NCBI GenBank assembly: GCA_963669435.1
Contig: OY770025.1
Coordinates: 2,480,001 to 2,544,000 of the forward strand
Direction: 5' to 3'
Length of the DNA: 64,000 bases
Source of the DNA: CALJFL01 sp963669435
GTDB taxonomy: Bacteria > Pseudomonadota > Gammaproteobacteria > Pseudomonadales > Halieaceae
Shown one piece after another: positions 34,334 through 43,088 of the stretch. The position numbers and the translations under genes were made by a program. Under the pieces are notes generated by a model. It had not been told where the DNA came from. It did not search any database and worked only from the letters and a program-made list of their open reading frames with translations. How positions within the stretch are numbered: position 1 is the stretch's first letter; the number at the start of each line of letters is the position of its first letter.

Positions 34334-35349
34334 CATTGCGAGCACAACAGCGTGTTTCAGTCTGTGTGGCAAATTTCAACGGCCAGGACGTAATTCGCCG
34401 CTGTCTTGACTCGATTTTGTCCCAATGCACCGACGCCCCAATAGAAATCATTGTCCACGACGATGCGTCTTCAGATGACTCGGTAGAGATAATTCGTGCG
34501 GATTACCCTCAAGTAACCCTGCTTGTGAGCGAAGAGAATGTTGGTTTTTGTCGCAGTAACAACAAAATGGCGCAAGTTGCCCAGGGCGATTATCTGTTGT
34601 TGCTGAATAACGATGCCTGGCTAGCTCAAGATGCCATCGACAAACTTTTGGAGGCCGCCGCAACACGACCTGGGTCCATTCTGACGCTACCGCAATTTTC
34701 TTCCGTTGACTCGTCGTTGTTAGATTGTGGAATGTGGCTGGATATCTTTAACAATCCGGTCCCGGTTACCAGGCAACGGGAACAGGCGGTGGCGACAGTT
34801 ATGGGGGCATGCCTTTGGGTTCCCGTTTCACTGTGGCATCGCGCAAACGGGTTCCCTGAGTGGTTCGAGTCTATTGGCGAAGATTTGTACCTTTGCCAGT
34901 TCGCGCGGATCACGGGGCACGGAGTACATGCCCTGGGTGAGTCGGCGTATTTCCACGATGTGGGAGGCTCCTTCGGCGGTGGGAAGGTCGTCGATGACGG
35001 ACTGGTAACAACGCTGCGGAGGCGGCGTCTCAGCGAACGGAACAAGCTGTACGTCATGATCCTCTTTCATCCGGGTGTGCTGCTGCTACCGGTACTACCT
35101 GTGCATGTTTTCGCCCTGCTGGTTGAAGGGTTGTTCATTGCCGCGGTTAAGCGCGATTGGCGAATTCTCCGCGATGTGTACCTCAATGCTGTTTCCTCGT
35201 GCTTTGCCAACAGATCGCTTCTGAGGCGCGAGCGTGCCCGTATCCAGGCACAGCGGGAGATTGGTGTGCAAGAGTTTCTCGCCGTGGTTCGCTGGTTTCC
35301 TTACAAGCTGCATATGTTGTTTAAGTACGGAGTACCGCGGGTAGACTGA
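34330..35349 (+). CDS. family 2 glycosyltransferase
   Basis: 339 residues. The GT-A N-terminal domain shows VCVANFNGQDVIRRCLDSIL, VHDDASSDDS and LLLNNDAW (the DxD-equivalent), and GACLWVPVSLWHRANGFPEWF is the acceptor region seen in rhamnosyltransferase-like enzymes. A hydrophobic stretch (VLLLPVLPVHVFALLVEGLFIAA, written here in part) near 245-270 suggests membrane association. It is coupled to the GT4 gene by a four-base overlap, so the two probably build one glycan. Confidence 0.83.
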   Translation: MTLRAQQRVSVCVANFNGQDVIRRCLDSILSQCTDAPIEIIVHDDASSDDSVEIIRADYPQVTLLVSEENVGFCRSNNKMAQVAQGDYLLLLNNDAWLAQDAIDKLLEAAATRPGSILTLPQFSSVDSSLLDCGMWLDIFNNPVPVTRQREQAVATVMGACLWVPVSLWHRANGFPEWFESIGEDLYLCQFARITGHGVHALGESAYFHDVGGSFGGGKVVDDGLVTTLRRRRLSERNKLYVMILFHPGVLLLPVLPVHVFALLVEGLFIAAVKRDWRILRDVYLNAVSSCFANRSLLRRERARIQAQREIGVQEFLAVVRWFPYKLHMLFKYGVPRVD

Positions 35350-35427
35350 CTTGGGAACGCGATTGATCCGCGTTTACGGTTATAATCTCTCCTTCCACTT
35401 CAAGTTTTGCCAGAGCTACCCAGTTAT

Positions 35428-37851
35428 ATGGCCAACAAAGGCGCCATTACAGACCCTCATGCCGAGCGCGAAGCGGCCCGGTATGACAAGCCGATACCCA
35501 GTCGGGAAGTCATACTTGAGTTGCTGGGCGACGCAAACCGGCCCCTGGGCCAGAAAGAAATAGCAGCTGAGCTCGGCTTGCGTGACCCCCAGGAAGTAGA
35601 GGCACTGGGTAAACGCTTGCGGGCGATGGAGCGTGACGCCCAGGTGCTGGTGGATCGCCGTGGCGCTTACGGTCTGGTAGACAAAATGGACCTCGTGCAC
35701 TGCCGTGTACAGGGACATCGCGATGGCTATGGTTTTGCACTACCCATGGGAGAGGGTGAAGATATTTACCTGAGTGCGCGGCAGATGCAGTATGCGTTTG
35801 ACGGTGACGAGGTACTGGTGGCAGTCACCGGGCTTGATCGGCGTGGTCGTGCAGAGGGCAAGGTCGTTGAGGTACTCGATCGCGGCAACCGAACGATAGT
35901 CGGACGCTACGAGGAGGAGAGCGGTATCGGCTCCGTGGTCCCCGATAACAACCGCATCAGCCAGAATATCCTGGTTCCCCCCCGGGAGAAGGGCGAAGCG
36001 AAAGCGGGGCAGATTGTGTCGGTGTTGATTACCGATTACCCGACGCGAAAACTCAACGCGAAGGGGCGCGTGGTCGAAGTGCTGGGAGAACACCTCGATC
36101 CGGGTTTGGAAATCGATATAGCCATCCGCTCGCACGATATTCCCTGGGAATGGCCCGAGGAGGTGCTCGCCGAAGCCGCATCCCTCGAAGAGGAGCCGCT
36201 CGATAACGACAAAGCGCATCGTGTCGATCTGCGCCATTTAGCCTTCGTCACCATTGACGGCGAGGATGCGCGTGATTTCGATGACGCGGTCTACTGTGAG
36301 TCGACCGGCAAGGGGGGCTGGACCCTATGGGTTGCGATCGCCGATGTTTCTCATTATGTGCGTCCTGGCTCAGCACTTGATGAAGAGGCAGCCAGTCGCG
36401 GAAACTCGGTTTACTTCCCGGAACGCGTGGTGCCCATGTTGCCCGAGGCGTTATCGAACGGTTTGTGCTCCCTGGTTCCCGAGGTGGACCGTCTTGCCAT
36501 GGTCTGTGAAATGAGACTGGATACGTCTGGTACGCTGGAGCGCTTTCAATTCTATGAGGCCGTTATACATTCCCACGCTCGCCTGACCTACAACCAGGTA
36601 GGTGAGGTGTTGGATAGCGGCTATCATCCTGAGGTTCCGGGCGAGCGAACAGCGGACCTTTATCGATTACACGAGCTTTACCAGGTGCTGCGTGCTGCGC
36701 GGGACAGGCGTGGTGCGATTGACTTTGAAACAGTTGAAACCCGCATCGTGTTTGATGAACAGCGCAAGATTGAATCCATAATCCCCGTCGAGCGAAACGA
36801 CGCCCACAAGCTCATCGAGGAGTGCATGCTGTGTGCCAATGTGGCTGCGGCGCAGTTTTTTGAGGCTCTTGAACTGCCCATTCTATACCGGGTGCACGAG
36901 GGGCCAGGCGAAGAAAAGCTGGAGAACTTGCGCAGTTTTTTGGGTGAGCTGGGGCTTAACCTTGCCGGAGGCGCCAAACCTACGCCCGATGACTACGCGC
37001 AGCTGTTGGCGCAGGTGGCTGATAGGGAAGATGTACACGTCATTCAGACCATGTTATTACGATCTTTGCGCCAGGCGGTCTACCAGCCTGAAAACGGCGG
37101 CCATTTTGGCTTAAACTATCCGGGCTACGCGCACTTCACCTCGCCCATTCGCCGTTATCCTGATTTGTTAGTCCACCGTGGGCTGCGCAGTGTTATCCGC
37201 TCCAGGCGCACCAGCAAACTGGTGCGGCGAATACGTGGTGTCGGAACCATACCTGCCAAAAAGATCTTCCCCTACGATCAGGCCGCTATGGTGGTGATGG
37301 GGGAGCACAGCTCGATGACCGAGCGCCGGGCTGATGATGCCACGCGCGAAGTACAGGCCTGGCTCAAGTGCGAATATCTCCGGGATCACGTGGGTGATGA
37401 GTTTGCCGGGGTCATCAGTGCGGTGACCAGTTTTGGATTGTTTGTGGAGCTCGAGGACCTGTACATCGAAGGTCTGGTGCATGTTACGGCCTTGCCCGGC
37501 GACTACTATCATTTCGACGCGGCCCATCAGCGGCTGTTGGGCGAGCGCAGTGGTCGAAGCTTTCAACTGGGCGGCACGGTTAAAGTCCAGGTCGCCAGGG
37601 TTGATCTTGATGACAAGAAAATAGATCTCGAACTGGTTGAATCCAAGCCCCCGCGGAAGTCAAAATCCCGGAAATCAGCCCGTGCTGACGGCGTTGCGAG
37701 CAGCGGCGACAAGCCTGGGAAGCGCCGAGGTAAAGGCGGAGGTAAGGGCGGTAGCGGCAAGTCCGGGTCGACCCCCGGAAGGGGAAAGCCGGAAACTTCC
37801 CCAAAAAGTAAAAAAGGCAAGCGCAAAACCGGCCTGAGAAAACACTACTAG
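35428..37851 (+). CDS. rnr: ribonuclease R
   Basis: 807 residues from the ATG at 35428; an in-frame TTG at 35407 is less likely. RNase R is a processive 3'-5' exonuclease that degrades structured RNA. Order: winged-helix and cold-shock domains, the RNB catalytic domain with TIDGEDARDFDDAVYC (metal-binding aspartates), an S1 domain (FAGVISAVTSFGLFVELEDLYIEG), and a Lys/Gly/Ser-rich basic tail of about 60 residues. rlmB starts one base after its stop, the usual pairing. Confidence 0.97.
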   Translation: MANKGAITDPHAEREAARYDKPIPSREVILELLGDANRPLGQKEIAAELGLRDPQEVEALGKRLRAMERDAQVLVDRRGAYGLVDKMDLVHCRVQGHRDGYGFALPMGEGEDIYLSARQMQYAFDGDEVLVAVTGLDRRGRAEGKVVEVLDRGNRTIVGRYEEESGIGSVVPDNNRISQNILVPPREKGEAKAGQIVSVLITDYPTRKLNAKGRVVEVLGEHLDPGLEIDIAIRSHDIPWEWPEEVLAEAASLEEEPLDNDKAHRVDLRHLAFVTIDGEDARDFDDAVYCESTGKGGWTLWVAIADVSHYVRPGSALDEEAASRGNSVYFPERVVPMLPEALSNGLCSLVPEVDRLAMVCEMRLDTSGTLERFQFYEAVIHSHARLTYNQVGEVLDSGYHPEVPGERTADLYRLHELYQVLRAARDRRGAIDFETVETRIVFDEQRKIESIIPVERNDAHKLIEECMLCANVAAAQFFEALELPILYRVHEGPGEEKLENLRSFLGELGLNLAGGAKPTPDDYAQLLAQVADREDVHVIQTMLLRSLRQAVYQPENGGHFGLNYPGYAHFTSPIRRYPDLLVHRGLRSVIRSRRTSKLVRRIRGVGTIPAKKIFPYDQAAMVVMGEHSSMTERRADDATREVQAWLKCEYLRDHVGDEFAGVISAVTSFGLFVELEDLYIEGLVHVTALPGDYYHFDAAHQRLLGERSGRSFQLGGTVKVQVARVDLDDKKIDLELVESKPPRKSKSRKSARADGVASSGDKPGKRRGKGGGKGGSGKSGSTPGRGKPETSPKSKKGKRKTGLRKHY

Positions 37852-37852
37852 G

Positions 37853-38620
37853 ATGCAATACATATACGGCATTCACGCTGTTGATAGTCTGCTGCGCAAC
37901 AATCCCAGATCCGTACAACGGTTATGGGTGCAGCAGGGGCGTGAAGATAAACGCATACGCAGCGTGCTGGAACTCGCCCAAAACCAGGGTGTACCGGTCG
38001 CCCGTGAACGTAAGAAAGATCTTGATGAGCTTGTAAGCGGTCGCCACCAAGGCGTTGTGGCCGAGACCCTCGATGCGCCCATTCGCGGCCAGCTCGCGCA
38101 GTCGAATGTCTGGGAGGAGGCAGATTTACTGCAATTTATGGAAAATCTGACTGAGCCTTGCCTGTTGCTCATTCTCGACGGTGTTACCGACCCGCACAAC
38201 CTCGGTGCCTGCCTGCGCAGTGCCGATGCGGCTGGCGTGCACGCGGTGGTGGCACCCAAGGATAAATCCGCCGATTTGACCCCGACGGTGCGTAAAGTGG
38301 CCTGCGGCGCTGCCGAAATTGTACCTTTCGTGCGGGTCACTAACCTGGCGCGCGCCATGGATGCGCTCAAGGAGCGGGGGGTGTGGCTATTCGGGGCCGC
38401 GGGCGAGGCAGAAAAATCCATATATAACAGCGACTTATCGGGGCCTTCGGCGATTGTAATGGGCGCTGAAGGAGCCGGGCTCAGACGGCTCACTCGGGAG
38501 CATTGCGATCAACTTGTCAGCTTGCCGATGGCTGGCTCTGTCAGCAGTCTCAACGTGTCTGTGGCCACAGGCATCTGTCTGTTCGAGGCGGTGCGCCAGC
38601 GCGCCGCCAAAGCCGATTGA
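37853..38620 (+). CDS. rlmB: 23S rRNA Gm2251 2'-O-methyltransferase
   Basis: 255 residues. It is a SPOUT (TrmH-type) enzyme that methylates the ribose of G2251 in the ribosomal P-site loop. The N-terminal substrate-binding domain (YIYGIHAVDSLLRNNP) is followed by the knotted domain with LILDGVTDPHNLGACLRSADAAGV, VMGAEGAGLRRLTRE and LPMAGSVSSLNVSVATGICLFE. The start lies next to the rnr stop. Confidence 0.96.
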   Translation: MQYIYGIHAVDSLLRNNPRSVQRLWVQQGREDKRIRSVLELAQNQGVPVARERKKDLDELVSGRHQGVVAETLDAPIRGQLAQSNVWEEADLLQFMENLTEPCLLLILDGVTDPHNLGACLRSADAAGVHAVVAPKDKSADLTPTVRKVACGAAEIVPFVRVTNLARAMDALKERGVWLFGAAGEAEKSIYNSDLSGPSAIVMGAEGAGLRRLTREHCDQLVSLPMAGSVSSLNVSVATGICLFEAVRQRAAKAD

Positions 38621-38648
38621 CACTGGCTTTTGGGGTGTAATTCGACCC

Positions 38649-38677
38649 TTGCGGTACCCCCGCAAACTCTGTAGAAT
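38649..38677 (+). promoter_or_regulatory. candidate promoter of the rpsF operon
   Basis: TTGCGG at 38649-38654 and TAGAAT at 38672-38677 have 17-base spacing, 104 bases before the rpsF ATG. The -35 box overlaps a small hairpin (TTGCGG with CCGCAA). Confidence 0.4.
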
Positions 38678-38724
38678 CCGCGACCTCAAAATTTGCCCGG
38701 CTGCCACAGGTGGCCGATTCTCCT

Positions 38725-38758
38725 TGCTACACCGGCCTTCGCGAAGGGATGGGTAGCA
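38725..38758 (+). promoter_or_regulatory. putative S6:S18-binding leader hairpin of rpsF
   Basis: TGCTAC (38725-38730) pairs with GTAGCA (38753-38758); inside, CCTT pairs with AAGG around CGCG. Between the stems lies an internal loop, ACCGG against GATGG, containing the CCG trinucleotide. A stem with a CCG internal loop in front of rpsF is the known leader by which the S6:S18 complex represses its own operon. The match was made by eye. Confidence 0.5.
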
Positions 38759-38780
38759 TTAACCCGTAAGGAGCTTACGT

Positions 38781-39218
38781 ATGCGACATTACGAAATCGT
38801 ATTTATGGTCCATCCGGACCAGTCTGAGCAAGTCCCAGGCATGATCGAGCGCTACACCAGCGCGATCCAGAAAGACGGTGGCAAGGTTCACCGCCTGGAA
38901 GACTGGGGTCGTCGCCAGTTGGCCTACACCATCAACAAGATTCACAAGGCTCACTATGTGCTGATGAACGTTGAGGCCTCGAACGATGCCATGGACGAGC
39001 TCACCACCACCTTCCGTTATAACGACGCGGTTATCCGCAACCTGGTTATCCGTCGCGACGAGCCGGTGACTGAAGAGTCTTTCATCATGAAGGCGGAGAA
39101 AGAAAGTCGGGAACGCAAAACCCGCTATGAAGAGCGCCAGGCGGCTGAAGCCTCCAAGGCCCAAACCGCAGAGAAGGCAGCGCCGGCAGAAGAAGCCGCT
39201 GCCGCTGAAGAATCTTAA
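38781..39218 (+). CDS. rpsF: 30S ribosomal protein S6
   Basis: 145 residues. The S6 core is clear (MRHYEIVFMVHPDQSEQVPGMIERY, HRLEDWGRRQLAYTINK, NDAVIRNLVIRRDE). The C-terminal tail from about residue 105 is Lys/Glu then Ala/Glu-rich (KAAPAEEAAAAEES) and longer than in E. coli before processing. It is a strongly expressed gene with GTAAGGAG ahead of the ATG, first of the rpsF-rpsR-rplI group. Confidence 0.98.
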   Translation: MRHYEIVFMVHPDQSEQVPGMIERYTSAIQKDGGKVHRLEDWGRRQLAYTINKIHKAHYVLMNVEASNDAMDELTTTFRYNDAVIRNLVIRRDEPVTEESFIMKAEKESRERKTRYEERQAAEASKAQTAEKAAPAEEAAAAEES

Positions 39219-39229
39219 GGAGCACTGTC

Positions 39230-39457
39230 ATGGCCCGTTTTTTCCGTCGCCGCAAGTTCTGTCGCTTTACCGCCGAAGGCACCAAAGAGATCGATTACAA
39301 AGATCTCGAAACCCTGAAAGCTTATATTTCCGAGACTGGCAAGATCGTTCCCAGCCGTATCACCGGAACCAAGGCCAAGTATCAGCGCCAGTTGGCCACG
39401 GCCGTGAAGCGTGCGCGCTTCCTGTCGTTGATACCCTATACGGATTCCCACAAATAG
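39230..39457 (+). CDS. rpsR: 30S ribosomal protein S18
   Basis: 75 residues, exactly the usual length. MARFFRRRKFCRFTAEGTKEIDYKD and ITGTKAKYQRQLATAVKRARFLSLIPY (quoted in part) are diagnostic. S18 pairs with S6 on the 30S platform. It is 11 bases after rpsF with AAGGAG ahead. Confidence 0.98.
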   Translation: MARFFRRRKFCRFTAEGTKEIDYKDLETLKAYISETGKIVPSRITGTKAKYQRQLATAVKRARFLSLIPYTDSHK

Positions 39458-39512
39458 GAATCCACCGCGTCCGCACTGACGTCCACAGCCTGTTCGCTCC
39501 GCGGAGGTCCGC

Positions 39513-40379
39513 TTGAAGGGTCTGGCTGAGTTTGTCATGCGCGGTCGCCTCCAGGCGCTGCTGGTGTCAGTAGCAGGGGCCGGGAGTTTGATGTTTTGCT
39601 GGATCAGTGCGGCGGTGATTGCACTGGTCACACTGCGCCGAGGCGCAGGACACGGTGCCTGGTTGCTGATGTGGGCGCTGTTACCGTCCGGGTTGCTGCT
39701 TTACGTGTTTGGCGATAGCGGCCCGTTGGCGTTGCTGTTAGGTACCTGTGCGCTGGCGCTGATCCTGCGCACCACGGTCAACCTGCCCCTGGCATTGCTC
39801 GGGAGTATGGTGGTTGGTGGCCTCACCGGCTTCGCGTTGATCGCGTTTGGCGGTGACTTTCTGGCCCGGTTGGTGGAGTTCTTTGGGGAATTCCTGGGTA
39901 ACCTGGAGCGTCAACTTGCCGATGGCGGTAGACCGCAGGTTGAACTAGTGACGCCCACTGCCCTGCAGATAGCTGGAATGATGGGTGCGGTAAATGGCTT
40001 TATAGCGGTTCTCTGCCTGCTGTTGGCTCGTTATTGGCAGGCGGCCTTGTACAACCCGGGTGGGTTCGGCGAGGAGTTTAGAGGCCTGCGCTACTCTGTG
40101 GCGCTGGCCATGGGTATGGCGATCGCAACTATCGCGGTCGCAAGCCTGGGTACGGAGTACCGAACCTGGGCGATTATTTGCATGATTCCGCTCAATTTCG
40201 CGGGATTAGCGTTGGTCCATGCGCGCGTCGCAGCACGGGGGCAGGGCAAGGGTTGGCTGACCGGGTTTTACCTGGTGTGGCTGCTGATTGACCCGGTGAA
40301 GTTGATAGTAGTCTCTGCCGCTATCGCAGATAGTTGGTTGGATTTCCGCCAGCGCTGGCAGGCGCAGCGACAGGACTAG
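39513..40379 (+). CDS. DUF2232-type inner-membrane protein
   Basis: 288 residues from a TTG at 39513 with a perfect GGAGG five bases ahead. About eight hydrophobic helices; a short loop (LVEFFGEFLGNLERQLADGG) separates the two halves. It corresponds in position and topology to the DUF2232 protein found between rpsR and rplI in Pseudomonas-like bacteria. Its function is unknown; being inside a ribosomal-protein operon implies growth-linked expression. Confidence 0.75.
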   Translation: MKGLAEFVMRGRLQALLVSVAGAGSLMFCWISAAVIALVTLRRGAGHGAWLLMWALLPSGLLLYVFGDSGPLALLLGTCALALILRTTVNLPLALLGSMVVGGLTGFALIAFGGDFLARLVEFFGEFLGNLERQLADGGRPQVELVTPTALQIAGMMGAVNGFIAVLCLLLARYWQAALYNPGGFGEEFRGLRYSVALAMGMAIATIAVASLGTEYRTWAIICMIPLNFAGLALVHARVAARGQGKGWLTGFYLVWLLIDPVKLIVVSAAIADSWLDFRQRWQAQRQD

Positions 40380-40393
40380 ATTTTTGAGTGAAC

Positions 40394-40408
40394 GGGAGCC
40401 TCGCTCCC
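40394..40408 (+). other. small hairpin in the rplI leader
   Basis: GGGAGC and GCTCCC pair around CTC, 19 bases before the rplI ATG and just ahead of its AGAGAGGA ribosome-binding site. It might affect rplI translation or mRNA processing; the function is inferred. Confidence 0.3.
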
Positions 40409-40426
40409 CATAGAGAGGATAGTGAG

Positions 40427-40876
40427 ATGGAAGTCATTTTGCTGGAAAATATCGGAAACCTGGGTGGCCTTGGAGAGAAGGTTGATGTCAAGGCTGGCTA
40501 CGGCCGCAACTTCCTGATTCCACAGGGCAAAGCAGTTGCTGCGACCGAAGAGAACGTTGCGCAGTTCGAAGCGCGTCGTGCCGAACTGGAAGCTGCCGCA
40601 GCAGAAACTCTCAGCGCCGCCGAAGCGCGTGCTGAGGCATTGAACGCATTGGGGCAGATCTCTATCGAAGCTAATGCTGGCGAAGAGGGCAAGCTGTTCG
40701 GATCAATTGGTACCCGCGATATCGCCACAGCTATCACCGCGGCCGGGTGTGAGATCGACAAATCGGAAGTGCGCTTGCCCGAAGGTGCCCTGCGTGAACT
40801 CGGTGAGTACGAGATTGCCATCCAGGTTCACGGCGACGTGACTGCTACAGTCGCTGTAGCGGTTGTTCCAGAGTAA
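40427..40876 (+). CDS. rplI: 50S ribosomal protein L9
   Basis: 149 residues from the ATG at 40427 (AGAGAGGATAGTG upstream); the frame is open earlier but this start gives the exact E. coli length. MEVILLENIGNLGGLGEKV and KAGYGRNFLIPQGKAV are the N-terminal rRNA-binding signature, followed by the long helix and the C-terminal domain. It is last of the rpsF group, followed by a strong terminator. Confidence 0.98.
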   Translation: MEVILLENIGNLGGLGEKVDVKAGYGRNFLIPQGKAVAATEENVAQFEARRAELEAAAAETLSAAEARAEALNALGQISIEANAGEEGKLFGSIGTRDIATAITAAGCEIDKSEVRLPEGALRELGEYEIAIQVHGDVTATVAVAVVPE

Positions 40877-40919
40877 GAATATTAACCGGGTCTCGATACC
40901 CGGGTTTGATTGATCTGAA

Positions 40920-40955
40920 AATGCACTGACTGGCAACAGTCAGTGCATTTTTTGT
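40920..40955 (+). terminator. rho-independent terminator of the rpsF-rplI operon
   Basis: A perfect 12-bp stem (40920-40931 with 40938-40949) and a 6-nt loop run directly into TTTTTTGTTTTT. A second inverted repeat, AACCGGGT with ACCCGGGTT, lies just before it at about 40884-40906. Confidence 0.9.
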
Positions 40956-41034
40956 TTTTGCTTCAGCTGCAGGGGGAATTTGGTTACCCTGTGCAGTTCC
41001 TCCACCCAATTTGCTGATCCCAATTTGCAGACCC

Positions 41035-42444
41035 ATGGCTGAACGCGACTATCCCGATAATGTCTCAGAGTTACCCCCTCCCGGTGACAGCGACATTGCG
41101 CGTATCAAGATGCAGCCACATTCTATCGAGGCAGAGCAATCTGTCCTGGGTGGGTTGTTGCTCGCTGCAGACGGCTGGGATTCCGTTGCGGAGGAGGTCA
41201 CAGCCAGGGATTTCTATCGCGCTGATCACCGGCTGATATTTCGCCAGATTGCCCGTCTGGCAGAGGAGTCCGAGCCGGTTGACGTAATAACCGTGGCTGA
41301 CAAACTTGAAGCCAGCGGTGAGTTGGAAGGCGCCGGTGGATTACCCTACCTCGCGGAACTTGCCCAGAACACGCCCAGTGCCTCAAATATTCGCGCCTAT
41401 GCCCAGGTGGTGCGTGAACGCGCCAGTTTGCGGCAGTTGATCGAGGCGGCCCAGGAAATTGCGGACAGCGGTTTCAGTCCGGATGGACGCACTTCTGACG
41501 AGCTGATTGATGAGGCCGAGCGCCGCATCATGCAGATTTCCGAACAGGGCCCCAAGACCGGTGGCCCCCAGGAGATCAACCCCATTCTCGAATCGGCAAT
41601 AGAGCGGATCGAGGAACTGTTTAATTCAGGCGGGGATATCACCGGCCTGAGCACCGGCTTTACAGATCTGGACGGTATGACCTCTGGCCTTCAGCCATCA
41701 GACCTGATTGTGGTAGCCGGACGGCCTTCCATGGGTAAAACCAGCTTTGCCATGAACATGGTTGAGAACGCCGTGTTGGGGCAGAAGAACCCCATCATGG
41801 TATTCAGCATGGAGATGCCTGCAGAGCAACTGCTCATTCGTATGCTGTCCTCCATCGGTCGCATCAATCAAACACGTATTCGCAATGGCAAGCTGGAGCA
41901 GGACGACTGGCCAAAACTGAGTGCGGCGGTCACCAAGCTGAAAGATGTACCGTTGTATATCGACGACACCCCCGCGTTGAGCCCCACTGAACTGCGTAGC
42001 CGGGCGCGCCGTGTCGCACGCGAGAACGGCGGCGAACTCGGAATGATCATGGTCGACTACATGCAGTTGATGCAGATTGCCGGCGCGTCCGAGGGCAGGA
42101 CCGCGGAGATCTCTGAGATATCCCGCAACCTGAAAGCCATTGCCAAGGAATTCAACTGCCCGATGGTGGCCTTATCCCAGCTCAATCGCTCACTGGAGCA
42201 GCGGCCCAACAAGCGCCCGGTAAACTCAGACCTGCGGGAGTCAGGCGCGATTGAGCAAGACGCCGACGTGATCATGTTTATCTATCGCGACGAGGTCTAC
42301 AACGAGGATTCTCCCGATAAAGGCACTGCCGAGATTATCATCGGCAAGCAGAGAAATGGCCCGATCGGCACTGCGCGGCTGGCTTTCCAGGGCGAGTTTA
42401 CGCGTTTTGAGAATCTCGCTCGTGGGGCTTACGACGAGTACTAA
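41035..42444 (+). CDS. dnaB: replicative DNA helicase DnaB
   Basis: 469 residues from the ATG at 41035; a TTG at 41011 is in frame but unlikely. It is the hexameric fork helicase. The N-terminal domain (HSIEAEQSVLGGLLL), the linker, and the RecA-like C-terminal domain with GRPSMGKTSFAMN (Walker A), FSMEMPAEQL, MIMVDYMQLM (Walker B), SQLNRSLEQR and DLRESGAIEQDADVI (arginine finger region) are all complete. Downstream, convergent, lie a lambda-P-like and a DnaT-like gene. Confidence 0.98.
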   Translation: MAERDYPDNVSELPPPGDSDIARIKMQPHSIEAEQSVLGGLLLAADGWDSVAEEVTARDFYRADHRLIFRQIARLAEESEPVDVITVADKLEASGELEGAGGLPYLAELAQNTPSASNIRAYAQVVRERASLRQLIEAAQEIADSGFSPDGRTSDELIDEAERRIMQISEQGPKTGGPQEINPILESAIERIEELFNSGGDITGLSTGFTDLDGMTSGLQPSDLIVVAGRPSMGKTSFAMNMVENAVLGQKNPIMVFSMEMPAEQLLIRMLSSIGRINQTRIRNGKLEQDDWPKLSAAVTKLKDVPLYIDDTPALSPTELRSRARRVARENGGELGMIMVDYMQLMQIAGASEGRTAEISEISRNLKAIAKEFNCPMVALSQLNRSLEQRPNKRPVNSDLRESGAIEQDADVIMFIYRDEVYNEDSPDKGTAEIIIGKQRNGPIGTARLAFQGEFTRFENLARGAYDEY

Positions 42445-42560
42445 TCCTTCTAGAGTTCATCACTTGGATCAGCTCTGTCGATTCCGAAGAGTGGCAGGCT
42501 TCGAGCACCACTTCTCACCTGAATAGCCCGGCGCCGTATGGCGTAGTACAAAATCCGCCC

Positions 42561-42743
42561 AGCGAGGTCAAAGTCTTGCGCTCCGGACGCTCGCAAGCTG
42601 GCCTCTGGCTCCGGCCGCTGCGGAACTCGACAATTTTTGCTTCGCAAAAATCTGGACTCAGACAATCCTCGCGGAAATCCCCTCCGCCAAAGGCCAGCTT
42701 AAGCGCGAGCTGACTGTCCTGAGCGCAAGACTTTGACCTCGCT
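42561..42743. repeat. palindromic element, left copy (core inverted)
   Basis: A 22-bp perfect inverted repeat (42561-42582 with 42722-42743) and an inner 10-bp one (42595-42604 with 42691-42700) enclose a 62-nt core at 42613-42674. The core, read on the minus strand, is nearly identical to the core of the neighbouring element at 42949-43010. At its centre, ATTTTTGC pairs with GCAAAAAT around a 3-nt loop (42633-42651), giving GCGAAGC at the tip of the minus strand. It lies 116 bases after dnaB; that spacer shows only minor hairpins. Reading frames across it are not credible genes. Confidence 0.85.
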
Positions 42744-42877
42744 GTGCTCGCCATGCAGTTATGCGAGGAGCATTAATCAAAAGGCATAAGGCGTTATCAA
42801 GCCTAACTTTGATTACCGCGAGATTTGAACCCAGCTAGCACTGGCACCATTTGTTTTGCTGGTTGCCGCGATTGGCA

Positions 42878-43064
42878 GGCTCCACTGCCGATACCCCGTT
42901 CCAGCACAGTCAGGTCGCGTTGAAGCTTTTTCCCGATTTCGGAGTTTTCCGCGAGGATTGTCTGAGTCCAGAAAAATGCGAAGCATTTTTTGTCGAGTTC
43001 CGCAGCGGCCGAAATCGGGAAAAAGCTTGCGGCCGTGCTGGAACGGGGTATCGGCGGTGGAGCC
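42878..43064. repeat. palindromic element, right copy
   Basis: Outer arms 42878-42907 and 43035-43064 are a 30-bp inverted repeat with one mismatch. Inner arms 42923-42942 and 43009-43028 are a 20-bp perfect one. The 62-nt core is 42949-43010, with the tip hairpin AAAAATGC/GCATTTTT (42972-42990) around GAA. The arms share no sequence with those of the left copy, whereas the core does. It ends 24 bases after the stop of the lambda-P-like gene. The 134 bases between the elements hold nothing I recognise. Confidence 0.85.
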
Positions 43065-43088
43065 GGGGTGTGGCTCCGAAAATCGTTC

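Noticed and set aside
42561..43064. Integron attC sites
   Set aside because: The conserved part is the centre rather than the ends, the RYYYAAC/GTTRRRY boxes are not seen, and there is no integrase or cassette array.
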